In this document: one piece after another, positions 46,427 to 58,008 of the stretch
Layout: every line of letters starts with the position of its first letter
How positions within the stretch are numbered: position 1 is the first letter of the stretch
Origin: Hymenoscyphus infarciens
Taxonomy: Eukaryota; Ascomycota; Leotiomycetes; Helotiales; Helotiaceae
NCBI GenBank assembly: GCA_001414345.1
Contig: LLCB01000390.1
Coordinates: forward strand, 1-64,000
Direction of reading: 5' to 3'
DNA length: 64,000 bases
Notes under the pieces: generated by a model
Database searches by the model: none
What the model was told of the DNA's origin: nothing
What the model saw: the letters and a program-made list of their open reading frames with translations, nothing else
Translations under genes and position numbers: made by a program

Positions 46427-46889
46427 CGCAGTTCAGTGTCTGCAGACGGCACAATCGTACGATTTTTTATGAAAGCGCACGATGTGACGCTGAAATGGGG
46501 TTTGCCCATTTGTTTATAAAGATGATTACTTTTCCGCTCTCGTGGAGAGGTTTGTCCAGAATCCGGTCTGGTCTTGCTTTGACACAGCTCTGCCCACCCG
46601 CACACCACTGAATAGAGTTCAATGAAGTCTCGACGGGCTCTGGGTCAGGACCAGGGCTACGTATCAATTACCTATTAGCGTCTAGGAGGGGGGGTTCCAA
46701 AGCTGGGACGCTCCATTTTTTTTAAAACTTTTTGTTGCCGTTATCACAGCCTTTCTGCGATTCGCTCTGGATTTATTAGCTAGCCTGTCTCAATTGTTTT
46801 GTTTTCTTCTTCTATGGTTAGTAGTCTACGAGGCGTACAGTACACACCAGAGGTCCTGGCTTCTGGATTGTATTGGTACGTACTGTACG

Positions 46890-46936
46890 GGGGAGGGGGG
46901 GGGGGGGGGGGNAAAGAGCCGGGGGGGGGGGGGGGG
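46890..46936. other. poly-G runs with an ambiguous base
   Basis: Two long G runs are separated by NAAAGAGCC, with the only N at 46912. This is probably an unresolved low-complexity spot in the assembly rather than a biological feature; the local length is uncertain. Confidence 0.8.
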
Positions 46937-47463
46937 TAGATTACAGCGCCACTCGAAAACACTATCTAAAGGTAGTTTGGCTTTGACGTTTTTCAAGTAC
47001 CAAGCACTCACTCGAGCCACGCACAATTTCTCCCCTCTTTGCAAACGCCCCGAAGACGATTGGTTCTCTTACGAAAGCCGGGGAGGTTAACTGCCGTCAG
47101 CGCAGAACTAAATCATCATCAGCGGTCTAATCTTTTGCTTCAAACAAAAAGATACATCACATCCTATCGATGCCGCCTGGCGTGACAGGCATCACTCCGG
47201 GTTGTTCCTCCGTGTTTCGACGTGTGTTTCTAGTGCCGGCATGTGCAAACACTATTTCAGAAGAAAAAGTTGGAGATCAGTTCATCTTCCAAACTCTCAG
47301 ATTCAGCCAACCAAGGTGATGAAGGCCCAAGCTAATGGGAGCTCGTTCGATTCGTTGTATAAAAAGCATGTCTCCCTTGCTTTTCGGCTCGCGGGGGCGG
47401 GCCTGTCGATCGACGTCGATCAACCCATTGACGGCTGAATGGCGGCAATTCTTCATTCATTTG

Positions 47464-47562
47464 GTACTATCCCCCCTCCTATTACATTGTATGCGCCGCG
47501 GTCGTTTAGTATGGCAAATGTCTGTGCACCGTACAATGTAATCAGGGGGGGGAATAGTATCG
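47464..47562. repeat. small foldback element
   Basis: GTACTATCCCCCC...ATTACATTGT at 47464-47490 is mirrored by ACAATGTAAT...GGGGAATAGTATC at 47533-47562, giving imperfect arms of about 28 bp around a 42-bp GC-richer loop. No clear target duplication. Possibly a tiny MITE or a transcribed hairpin. Confidence 0.5.
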
Positions 47563-49078
47563 TTGAGTCATGAAGAGTGTCCAAACAAGAGATATTGGTG
47601 AGACATTCCCCTCTAGAACACAACGCCCAGAAGGCCACATCTCCACACATCCAAGAGTAAGGGAATTTCACCACAGAAAGCTTCACCACAGAAAGCTTCA
47701 CCACCGGTGGCTTTCTCTTTTTAGCAATCTGTGTTTGCCTCCAATTTCGCAGCTGTCGTGCGAAGAGTTTCCAAGCTGGGGGGATCTTAGTGATGATATG
47801 GAGAGCTGACTGGTGCCGCAGACGAGATGGGCGAACTGAGATATGAACAATTTGACAAAGAATATTGTAAACATCGACAAATCCATATGAACAGGAAGGG
47901 GTTGCAGAGTTCAGGTTTACGGCACTATCTAATGATTCGCGGCATTGTTCAGATATGTTCTGGATTGATGTTTACTCCGCTAAATTCGTGTGTACTGTAG
48001 ATCTCGTTCACTGTCACAGGTAATTGGCTGCGAGATTCCGGTTCTACAATCTTAGAGAAGTTAGGCGAGTTCAAATGAGGGTTAATTGTGGGTACATCGG
48101 ATTTTTAAACAATCATAGGGCTATCCTTTTCATCTCAAGTAAAGTGAGATTGTTTTTGTGTCATGTTGATAAGTCAGCCTGGAAACGTACGATATACGCA
48201 CGGCCAGGATGTGCAGTTATTATGCCGGCGTGTATCTTTTGCGAAAGTTAATCGTTCCCTCGAAACGATTCTTGCGATCAAGCTATCGATTTCTCCCACA
48301 TCACCCTATTCTCGAATACGATTCGTCAACTTCGAGTCCCAGTTCGCTTTTCCTCAACATCAAAACATATTCTTTGTCTTCTTCCGCGCAATAAAGGTTC
48401 ATAAGGATGGTGCTCTTATGACCACAAGGAGCTAATTTTATGATGTGTGTTATCATGTTGTGATGGATCTGGTGGGATGACAGTAGCATGCTCTTGTTGG
48501 GGAGCTGAGCTAGTTAACTCATAGGCGGCCATTGTCTTCTGCTGGTTACCAAATCGCCGGTGATCTTAGAAAATCGGAAGATTCAATTCGACGGGTGCTC
48601 TCTTTATAGGCCAATCGCAACCTGGGCGTTTGTTTAGTGCTGTTCTGAATCAGTAACGGCTGGGCTGAATGGAACATCTTCACATTCCTGACTGAGTCCT
48701 AGTCACGAGATTGATTTTCTTTCCCCAAATTCCATCACGTTTTCCGTAAATATTTCCCAGGGAAGTTGTCCATGTCCCTTTTCAGTATCCAAGTCTCAAA
48801 TTTGGCCATACTCTTCGCCTTGTCTTCATTCATCATCGACTCCTCCTATGTCTCTCCGAACCATCGAGAACCTTTGTGATTCTTTTTATTCGTGAATAAT
48901 GCTTCTTTGTGGTGAGCGGTCTGAGTAACAATGACTTGTAAGAGAACAATATCATTGATCTTCATTCATAACTGCTCCCCAGTGTATTCCCAGCAAGTAT
49001 ATCTCCTCCTATATATCTTTCCAGAAAACTACTAATATTTTCCACACAAAATTATACTGAAGAAAAACAAATCACTAG

Positions 49079-49393
49079 ATGGGTTCGACCGACCCTCCCG
49101 CTTACTCAACTCTTGGGTCTCCTCCTTCTTATAGCCAGCATCCTCCACAGAATCCATGTACTTTGGAATACCAGAAAAACGAACATCGTGACGATGGAGT
49201 CAAAGTTTGTGTCACCGTTTTCTGTCAAGTACGAGGGAGGTGGGCTGGGAGATTCAAAAAGGTTGACTGTGCAAGAGTGACGAGGTGCGGGCTTTGTGCG
49301 GGCCCTATTAAGATCTTGAATGGTTTGGTATGGCTGAGGGAGGGATTTCCGCTGGTGGAAAGTTTGAATGTAGTTGATACCTCTGAATCATAG
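49079..49393 (+). CDS. small hypothetical protein
   Basis: Single-exon ORF of 104 aa with a TATA-like sequence about 70 bp upstream. The N-terminal 30 residues are Pro/Ser/Tyr-rich (PPAYSTLGSPPSYSQHPP). The centre has Cys pairs (VCVTVFC, CARVTRCGLC) that could bind metal. No signal peptide. It recalls the small Cys-containing proteins at 23-27 kb only in size and Cys content. No family recognised; it could be a chance ORF. Confidence 0.4.
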   Translation: MGSTDPPAYSTLGSPPSYSQHPPQNPCTLEYQKNEHRDDGVKVCVTVFCQVRGRWAGRFKKVDCARVTRCGLCAGPIKILNGLVWLREGFPLVESLNVVDTSES

Positions 49394-49953
49394 ATGCTAA
49401 AATAGACGACAAATCTTCACATGAAAAATAATACAAAGCATTTTATAAAAATTCTTGTTTTTTTTTTATAAAGAAACGAGCTTGCAGAGGTAGGGACAAG
49501 AGCTTGGTAACCAAAGTCGTAGAAATGAGTGGGGAAGGAGGGGGGTTAGTGTCAAACTGTCAGTTGGTTGTTGTCTGAGTATTAGCGAAGGAGATATCTA
49601 CAATTACCGACTTGGTACGAAATAACTAGAATAATTGAGATAGGTCAACAATTTTCAAAGAACTTTGGGGCTTGAATTCTTCTCAAATCACTTTCCCTAG
49701 AACCTTCCGCACATTAGGCGTTTTACACCCAAGACGTTAATTTCCCATAGCTCTTACGAGCCCTACCTAGACGTTGCATTATCTCCTCATGTTTAGCAAT
49801 TTCTTCTATACATTTCACAATTTCACGTGTTCGGTTAATTTCTTAAGAATATTTTTATAACAACAGATTAAAGGTAAGAGGGCTAGATAGCGCCGTGAAA
49901 TTTGAGATCAAAATAATTACATCCCGACCTGTGAAGAGAGATAAGGGTGTAAC
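49394..49953. other. convergent intergenic region
   Basis: Holds the 3' flanks of the small ORF and the alpha-kinase. A poly-T run lies at about 49458-49467. Nothing else seen. Confidence 0.4.
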
Positions 49954-50679
49954 TCACAACTCCCATGCGCCGCCCCCTAAATCTACGGGCTTGCGCCACT
50001 CACTCCTACAAAACGGCGTACACGCATGAGCCCGCATAATCCTGAGAATACCTTCCGGTCCAGCGTCGTTCTCGCCAAACCCACACTCTTCTGCGCTCAT
50101 GATAACAGGGTCAGTGAGCGCATAATAAGGATCGACACTATTTCCGTTCACGTCCTTTTCAAGAATTCCGCCTTGCAGGTCACATAGCAGAAGCTGTCCA
50201 TCGGAGGAATGGTACGACCAGTGTAAAAAGGCGTGCATAGCATCGTATCGAGGAGTACCAAGTCGCTCGGGGGCGTGATACACGCCGACGAACCGCTCGA
50301 AGCCAGCGATTCCTTCGATATGTGGTTCTATCATCGTAAAGCCATGCCCAGTATTTTCCCTATGCACAGCGGCGGAAGCTGTGTTGGGACTTTCAGCAAG
50401 ATGGAGGTCCCAAAGCTCGAAGCGGTTGAGCAAAACCTGGTAAGGAATTACTTGTGCGCTGTTAAAGGTATCGATGATTGGCTGAGCTCCATTTAATATG
50501 TCCAGCTCTGCTTGAAACTGTCTAGGATCGTTTCTTAAGAAGTTCTTAGCGACGCAAGGTGTGTCTTTTCTGGGGCCATTGGTGTAAATACCTAGCCGTG
50601 CCTCCTTGAATGTCCCGGTTGAAAATACGCCAGAAATTTTAGCTCTAGTAGAGAGATTATCTCTTCCGTATTCAAACAT
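49954..50679 (-). CDS. alpha-type protein kinase (MHCK/EF2K-like)
   Basis: Single-exon gene of 241 aa, almost entirely an alpha-kinase domain. These atypical Ser/Thr kinases (eEF2 kinase, Dictyostelium myosin heavy-chain kinase) share a fold but not sequence with classical kinases. Visible features: GVFSTGTFKEARLG as the nucleotide loop, PCVAKNF with the ATP-binding Lys at about 45, FTMIEPHIEG near 118, LLCDLQGG near 164, YYALTDPVIMS near 182 and CGFGENDAGPEGILRIMRAH. The last runs into HACTPFC, the zinc-binding segment (HxCNxxC type) that stabilises the C-lobe. All key blocks are present, so it is probably active. There is no regulatory domain, so control must come from expression or partners. 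Stand-alone alpha-kinases are patchy and expanded in filamentous fungi; the substrate is unknown. Confidence 0.88.
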   Translation of the reverse strand: MFEYGRDNLSTRAKISGVFSTGTFKEARLGIYTNGPRKDTPCVAKNFLRNDPRQFQAELDILNGAQPIIDTFNSAQVIPYQVLLNRFELWDLHLAESPNTASAAVHRENTGHGFTMIEPHIEGIAGFERFVGVYHAPERLGTPRYDAMHAFLHWSYHSSDGQLLLCDLQGGILEKDVNGNSVDPYYALTDPVIMSAEECGFGENDAGPEGILRIMRAHACTPFCRSEWRKPVDLGGGAWEL

Positions 50680-53205
50680 TTTGTTTAATTACTACTTAGT
50701 CTTCGATTGCTGCGAGAGTTTTTAGATATGATTACCTGACACCTTGAACATAAGGAACAAAGTATATGCAATCATATGATACTGTTTGCGCTTTGAATTT
50801 GAATGGAATAGCGAAGGAACGATACTTTAAATTGAAATAACAAACCAACAGACCCTTGTTTTTACTTCTTTGTCTTATGACGTTTCTCTGCTAAAATAAC
50901 AATGCTTTGTTCAAAGACATTGTTAGAACAAAGGATGTAAGACGTCCACTCGTCCTCAACCCTAAAATGTTAGTTCATCAGGGGGTGTGTCAGAAAACAT
51001 GACTGCACTCGCTTTGAAGTGAAAAGCAGAGGACATTTTCGTTTCTTGCAATTTCAAAGGAAATCATTACTCCAATCGCATCATCTCCTCTCAAAAAACT
51101 CAAATGGCTCTTTCCTCATTCTCGCCTTCTTCTTGATCTATCTAATATGCTACAAGATAGCAGTATTGTTCCAGAACACCCAAGCTGACGGGTGCAATTT
51201 TCTTACTACCAAATTTTTAGATTCCCCTCACTTGAATACGAAATTATTTCCGTGACGTTCTCTCTGAATAAGTAAACTTGTACACGATACTTAGAGTAAG
51301 CAATAGATCCTACCGAGTACTTGTTTCGTAACAAGAATTCCTGGGGACAATAAACGGAGACAATGTACTCCAGACCCTCATCACACTCCACTAAAACCGC
51401 GAGATCATATCCCGATGAGGCAATTATCACTACAGGAGAGCATTTAGAAGACCTCGGAAAGCACTGCCGGTTCCCTATTTCCAGGGGATCTCACTGCCAC
51501 GATGGTAGTAAAATTTCCTGTACCAGGTGATTGAAACAATGTTTATAGGTGACCTCGTGAAAACTCCTACCTTCTTAGACTAGAAAACTGACTAAAAAAA
51601 GGCAAGAACAGACGAAAAGCAAGTATTAATCACAAAACATCTTACTCAATAACATTAAGAAAAAAACATTGTCTTATTACTGAAATGAAACGCGATTCTC
51701 ACATCTTACTACTATCTTCACTCCACTTCATTTCGCCCTGCCCCGCCTCCCTTCAATTTTATGATCAACTTCATCCTTCGCTAACTAAACGATGTTGTAG
51801 GGTTTGCTGTTTAAGAGTGGAGTTCTTTCGCTCATGAATGTAGGTGGATAAAGGGTTATCTCTGAAGAATAGCTCTTCTCTGGCTAAGAGTTACCTCCAG
51901 ACAACCTGCTCACGACCCACAAGCCAAAACTGTCACCTATCACGTCGATTCCGAAACCCAAAGCGTAGCCATTGGAAATTTCGAAAGCCGCAATCCACGA
52001 AGAATCGAGAAGCTAAGGAAGAAAACAAATAAGCGAAAGATCCTTTCCCGTCGTATCCATATAGCTGACCCAGAAAACATGCAAAAAGGCGGGTGAGAAC
52101 CAGAAAAGCTGTAAAGCTTTCGCCAGTTAGGCCAGCAAAGATAGAATGCGCCGCCAAGGTATAAATTGCCAACGAATGTCGAATCCTATGACGGCTGTGG
52201 TTAAGAAGTATACTAGTCGGTATTAGCTAGTGGGAAGAGAGGTTCAAATTAAAAAAGTACTTACGGCCTAGCTTGGGGGGGGGGGATCGGGTGATTCGTG
52301 TTCAAGATCGCTCTCAAGAACCTAAGTTAGTAAACAGATCAAAGAGAGAGGTTCGTGGTTTTGCGATGAGGTAGCTGGCAGGCGGTCTATTATGGTGATG
52401 GCACGATGTTGTGGTAAATGGGAAGTACTTCCTTCGGTACTTGGCGCCTTTTCCTTCAAATATGTTAGTCATTGGTGTGTTCAATTAAAAAAATGATGGC
52501 GAAGGAGCCAGCAACAAGGGGGAGCGGAGAAAAATACTAACTTTGGAAGTGGCCGGGTTGGTTGGCTTTTCTTTCATTGAAGTGTTTGCCTGGTTCTAAG
52601 ATGCAATTAGAATGTGATACCTACATATATCTAGAATCCTGAGGCGTCGTAGTAGTAGAAGTCATCTTGAGCGGCGTAGCACAGAACTTTACCGCTAAAT
52701 GGGTCCAGGAAATAGAGGTTCTTTTTCTCTGAGAGGAGTCTGAAAGTGTTGGTATGACTTGGTTATAGAAGTGGTGTTCGATGACTACCCAAGAGCGTGG
52801 GAGCACCGAGTATTTATGCGCGTAGTTGCTAGCGTGTTAATCGCGTCGGTGGAAAACAAGGTGCCATTCACTGGTTTAGTGACAGAAAGAGTATGAGCGC
52901 CTCGAAGAAGTGTACTAACACAGTATACTTCACTCTCGATGTGTGCTGGTAAAAGTATCCAAAATTCTAACTTTAGTGCGTACTTATTGTACTACTTACC
53001 CAAGTATTACTCTATCTAACAAAAAGAATCTTTATATTGTTTGTATTTGTCATCATAATAAGCTCTTTTAACACTTCACTGATTCAAGTAGCTCTTTTGT
53101 CTACGGAAAATCAAGACATTCAATATAAAAGCATTTCTAGGAAGATATACTATGTCCCGAGTACCATAGGTTCTCATTACTTAGAAAAGTCACCCTTTCT
53201 TCAAG
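50680..53205. other. 2.5-kb intergenic region
   Basis: Contains the promoter of the alpha-kinase and the 3' flank of APC4. Short ORFs exist on both strands (for example minus 51430-51206) but none shows motifs, a gene structure or repeats. Poly-G at 52276-52285. I see nothing that I can name. Confidence 0.4.
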
Positions 53206-55843
53206 TTAACTAACCATCTCGATATCATCATCACTCTTCCCATTCCCCTTCCCTTTGCCCTTACCCTTGCCCAATTCCTCAAACTTCAAAATCTTATAAT
53301 GAACTCCATCCTTCCCCAAAACAACAACCCTGCTCATATCAACATCCCCACTTCTAACCTCCAGCTTCTCTGGAACAAAAGAGCCGCTGGTCGGAAGTGT
53401 ATACTTCTCAAACCTCCCTTTGACTTCCTCGTTCGTGAAGACAGTAGGTTTAGGCGATGCAGTTTCGAGCTGTGGTGAGTATTTCAGTTGGAACTCTTCG
53501 GTTGTGGTTGTATCGGTTCCGGTAGGGGAGTCGTATGGGATTGTAAGAAGTGTTGTTGCTCCTGCTGTTTCGTTAAACTCAATGGAAGGGGTGATTGAGG
53601 GAGAATACTTACCATCAACTTCCCAGAGTACAAGAAGGGTTGTGTCGCCGGCTATCTTGATATCTTTGATTGTACCGCTGCCTAATTTGATTGCTGATGA
53701 ATCAATATCTGAGACTGAGCTGAGACCACCGTCGATTTCTAGATGAACTCGAGTGATTTGTACTACTGAGATGTTAGATCAGACGTTTCAAATCACAATA
53801 AAACTCACTTGATCCAGACATGTCTTTTGGGACAAACGCAACACAAGCTCGAGCTGTTGATGAGCCCTGTGAGAATATTAGCATATTGACTATCACCAAC
53901 AGATAAGTTGACTAACAGTAGTACTCAACCTCATATCAACCAACTTCTCATCCTTAACAATCCCAACCTGCTGCGGCATCCCAAATATCACATTCCTCTT
54001 CTCCGCATTCGCAATCTGACCAAATACAACTTTCGCCTGCCTGGTCAAATATCCACAAAGTAACTCGACGCGTGGTAGTGCTTTCATATAAGGAAGACCA
54101 GACTCCTGCTTTCGAAGCTGCTTGTCGAGTATATCAAACATTGGAAGGTTCTGCTCAACTTGCCAACCATTCTTGTAATCATCAGAGGTATTGTCTCCAA
54201 GATATACCTCCAATGGACTCGAAGTCATACACGTCTGAAGATATGACAACACTTTACTGTGCTCGATTGACGCTTCCTTCTCCAGGTCATCGTCCTTGGG
54301 AGAGACTGATGAATCTGACGCTAACCTATCGATCTCATGTCTCAACCAAGACGAAAATGCAGCGAATAGTTCGAGTTCATCGACAACTTGAATTAGAATC
54401 TTAGAAGACACCAGGTGTAGGCAAGCCACAGTGTCTACAATGAGACTGATCTGGTGGCTCGAGAAGCCGAGTGTATCATTGGAGCTTTGAAATTTGGCAA
54501 TGCCTGAGAATCGACTGAGTATAACCGAACATCTTTCTAGAGCAGGAAGCATGTTCTCGTGAACTAGCCGACGAGTGTTCTCGAGGCCAGTGACCACTGC
54601 CTTTTCCCATCTTTTATGGCCCTGTTGAAGTTAGAGAATGGAGGAACTATGACTGTCACTAAACTCACCCTCTCAGCCAACTCATCCACCAACCACTCTT
54701 TCACGATTGGGAATGTGTGCCCTGTTGCCACGGAATGGTACAGAGCTTGGACAATATTTCCCTTTCCCTTTTCTGCAAGCTCCTCATTTACATTCCGAAG
54801 AAATTTGCTAGGCAAATCCCGAGTAGATTTCCACTCGTTGACTACTAGCATTTGGACTTGATGAATGTATCTCAACAAGTTCTGAAGTGCCGTTGATCTT
54901 GATGCTAGTAGTGAAAGATAATCGCTGGTTGCAGAAATAAACCGTAGATCCAATGCGACCAAAGATAAACCGTCGGAACCTGGAGCTTTCAGGAGAAGGG
55001 CGTGAGACGAGAACTTTGGATGTGATGAATGCATGATCACCTGGGATGTTTTGCTTGAAGGGATTGAAGGTAGAGGAAACGATCCAATAACAAATGAGTC
55101 GTAGATGGTGAGATAGATCTGTCCTTCTTTCGTCCCAACAACCATTACATCGACCGAATCGTTGTCTTTTGGGTCGAAAGGATGGAAAAGCGTATCCAAA
55201 GAGGATCTTGAACAGAAAACATCTTCACTAAAGTAAAATTAGCAACAATTTTGAGAATCAAAATTTAACTTACGAGCTTCCACCTGCTGCCAAAAGACTT
55301 AATTTGGGCAGACTTCTTTCAATATCAATCATTGACAGATCCCTCGGCAAATCCAACGGAGATTTTGTCTCCGAAACAAGAGCATCCGACTCCAAAAGCT
55401 CCCCCCAAGTCGAACCCGAATTCTTCAAACTCGACGTCTTGCTGGTCAGATTCGATCCCCATCCCATGCACGTGATCCCCGAAACACCTTCACCAGTCGA
55501 AAACTGATGAACGATTTTGGTACTCTCCGCCCCGACCAGACGTACAGTCCCATCGCTCCAAGCAACAGCAAGCAGTTGCCCTGCGACTTGTTAGTCCCTT
55601 CTCGTGAATCTTAGACGGGGACAAACCATTTGGCTTCCACCTGATGCTCTCCACCACCAGCTTTCCGGTCTTTTGCGCTGCCCCATACACACGCTGCCCA
55701 TTGAGACGATATATGAGGACTTGATGATCTGTAGTACCAATAGCAATCAAGTCCATCGATGGGCAATATGCGAGCAGGCTAGGGTCCGCCGCATGGGGTA
55801 GCGTCTTTTCGCCCAGCGTCGCGAGCGAAGCAGATGCCGCCAT
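53206..55843 (-). CDS. APC4: Anaphase-promoting complex subunit 4 (APC4)
   Basis: Six exons in frame: 55843-55627, 55580-55274, 55227-54669, 54621-53917, 53866-53809, 53765-53206, giving 801 aa. Apc4 is a scaffold subunit of the APC/C ubiquitin ligase that drives mitotic exit. The N-terminus has the APC4-type WD40/propeller opening (LLAYCPSMDLIAIGTTDHQV, then RLNGQRVYG, SIRWKPNGQLLAVAWSDGTV). The middle holds the Apc4 long helical domain (LLRYIHQVQMLVVNEWKSTR, FLRNVNEELAEKGKGNI, LYHSVATGHTFPIVKEWLVD, ELAERGHKRWEKAV). The tail ends in a Lys/Gly stretch (GKGKGKGNGKSDDD). A 48-nt segment at 53614-53567 has GT-AG ends and is divisible by three, so it could be an optional intron (785 aa if removed). 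It lies downstream of delta-COP on the same strand. Confidence 0.9.
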
Positions 55844-56252
55844 TATGAAATTCGATTAGAAAACTGTGGTTCTTTTTTTTATGAGGGGCGTCGGCACATC
55901 GTGCCTATTCACAATAATAGGATTTCAGTTTGCATGGAGGGGTTTCTGGGAAGGTGCAACGCGCCGGCGCGTCGTCTCTGCCGATTTATCAGGAAAACAC
56001 ATGACCTGTCAATGGGCTTCATAACCCATCGAGTTAAGTCTTGGTAACTTAGGTTGACACTGGTCCATTTCACGTCTCTGCGAGGTTGGTTTATTTCCAA
56101 CTTTCAATAATTAATGGTGTCAAGCACTTTGACACTTGGAGTTCAATTCATAAATCTGTGATTTCTCTAGTCTGTTCATCATCATCCATCCGGGCTATGT
56201 CTGGCCACGGAAAACCCGTGAATTTTTTTGATTCCTGCCCGAAAGTACCCTT
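55844..56252. other. gap between APC4 and delta-COP
   Basis: About 410 bp holding the delta-COP 3' UTR and the APC4 promoter. A poly-A/T tract adjoins the APC4 start. No other feature seen. Confidence 0.4.
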
Positions 56253-58008
56253 TTATTCAATATTGTATGCATCCGCCACAGATTTGATCTCCTTGGAGAA
56301 ATCAACCGTCTCATCAAGTTCAAGAAGAGTGATATCATTGACCTAGAGGGGCTGGTTAGAGTATGTCTCAGCAGCACATTACTTGGTTGACTTACATCGA
56401 CATCGATAAATGGCTTTGTCTTGCTAAACTTGACTTGCATGGGGAAAAATTCGTTCTCATCTCCAGCCTGAGCTTCGAATTCAAAGGAACCAGTGGCGTT
56501 ATCCTCATCAACCAAACCAATGGTCCACTCCAGACTATCTCCAGAGACTTCATATGTGGCATCAAAGCTTGATACAGATGGCTCACTGGTGGCATAAGGA
56601 ATCACAACTGTGACATCTTTTAAAGGATCACCACCTGTGAGCTCGTATTCAACGGTAATGTTGTATGTGTCGTCAGACCCTCGGTTGACCCATACTGTGA
56701 AAGTAATTGGGACAGCACTGGTATCGTCTGACTTTGGTGTGGCTCTCCAACGCAAGACACCCACCGAGTTATTGACTGGGAATCCTTTAGTGACATTTGT
56801 CATTTGGATACCCTTGGAACTGTTGAAAACATTCTTGTCGACGTTAGGGTGTGTCCGGAACTGAACACCGTGGCTTGCATTGGCCACAAGATCCAACTTG
56901 ACTTTAGTTAGGGTTGGATCCGAGATCTTCAGTTGCAAATCTCCCTTGATTTCCAGAGAGTTCAGAGCTCCTTCCCTTGACAATTTCGCGTTTATCGTCT
57001 CTGCAATTGTAACATGAATGGCATCGCGGTCTACGGATGAGGAGGCAGGCGCAGCATGCTCGGTGGCAGCTGGTGCCGGGTGGTTTGGAACAAGTGAGGA
57101 GGAAGCAGGCTCTTCTGCCTCCGCGCCCAAATCGCCTCGAACACGTTCAAACATGTCCGTTGTCTTTGATTTTTTGCCCAGTTGCATTCCCTTGCCCTTT
57201 GGCACACTTGCTCTGATTGAATTATTAGTGATGAACGGGCAGGAGGGGCAATTCGCTTACTTGTAAGATTTGTTCTTTTCAGCCTCGTATGAATCGTAGG
57301 TGTCGGTAACAGTTGACTTGGCCGGGGGAGTGTATGTGGGGTAAACGGGTGTTCGAGGGATGGCATTTCTTCCACTTCTTGAAACTTCCTTGCGCTGCAT
57401 CTCCAACTGCTTGGCTTTTCGCTTTCGCTCTTCTGTGGCCTCCAATTCCTTGTTCTGCAAACAAAGTTAGTCATACGCCGCAGCAGCTGAGCATAATTTC
57501 AATATACCCTTGAAATAATCTCCTGTATCCTCTCTTCGTGACTCTCCATTTCCAAAAATGTCTTGATTTGGCTGATTGTGAGATTCTCCCGATACCCCAG
57601 TGTGACCAGCTCATCAAAGGCGCTGAGAAGCTCATAGGCATTCCTTAGAATCTCCCTTTCATCCAGAGTTTTGCATGTGCTGGTAACAACTTGTGCGAAC
57701 AGGTGTAAAGAATCAATATCTTGGAGGATGTTGGATTGGCGGTTCGTAATGAGGACCATGTATAGCTCGTCCAGTGGTTGGTAGACAAAGCGTACATTAT
57801 CCTGCTCCACGGTTGTATGCTGAGTGCTGGAATCTGCGAGCTTTGGAAAGGAAGCAAGAAGGGCTTCAATTCTCGACCGCTGCATCTCCCGAAACTGTCT
57901 GGAGAGGACAGCTTTACCCCCCCTTGTACAGATTGAGGCTGCGAGGACAACCTGATTTGTAGTTAGCAGAGGAAATTGAAGTTGGAGACTGGCAGATATA
58001 CGCACCAT
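56253..58008 (-). CDS. RET2: Coatomer subunit delta (delta-COP)
   Basis: Five exons in frame: 58008-58006, 57951-57508, 57454-57261, 57212-56396 and 56342-56253, giving 515 aa, the normal length. The first exon is only the ATG, and the intron begins directly after it; this is required to produce the conserved MVVLAASICTRGGKAVLSRQ. Delta-COP is part of the COPI F-subcomplex that coats Golgi-to-ER vesicles. The N-terminal ~140 residues are the longin domain (RFVYQPLDELYMVLITNRQS, LTISQIKTFLEMESHEERIQ). A Lys/Glu-rich coiled linker follows (KELEATEERKRKAKQLEMQR), and from about 250 the mu-homology domain (LEIKGDLQLKISDP, GVLRWRATPKSDD, VTVVIPYATSEPSV, SLEWTIGLVDEDNATGSFEF). The C-terminus ends SVADAYNIE, as in homologues. 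Confidence 0.96.

Larger units (their letters stand above)
46427..49078. other. 2.65-kb intergenic region
   Basis: No gene recognised. It contains two poly-G runs flanking an ambiguous base (46890-46936), a small foldback (47464-47562) and a two-fold 15-bp CAGAAAGCTTCACCA repeat (about 47675-47702). ORFs near 47200-47540 and 48024-48435 show no motif. The last 100 bp, with a TATATAT motif near 49010, are likely promoter for the small ORF at 49079. Confidence 0.45.

Noticed and set aside
51206..51430. Minus-strand ORF of 74 codons with a plausible-looking composition (CDEGLEYIVSVYCP)
   Set aside because: Short, no recognised motif, no intron-joined partner exons, so chance cannot be excluded.
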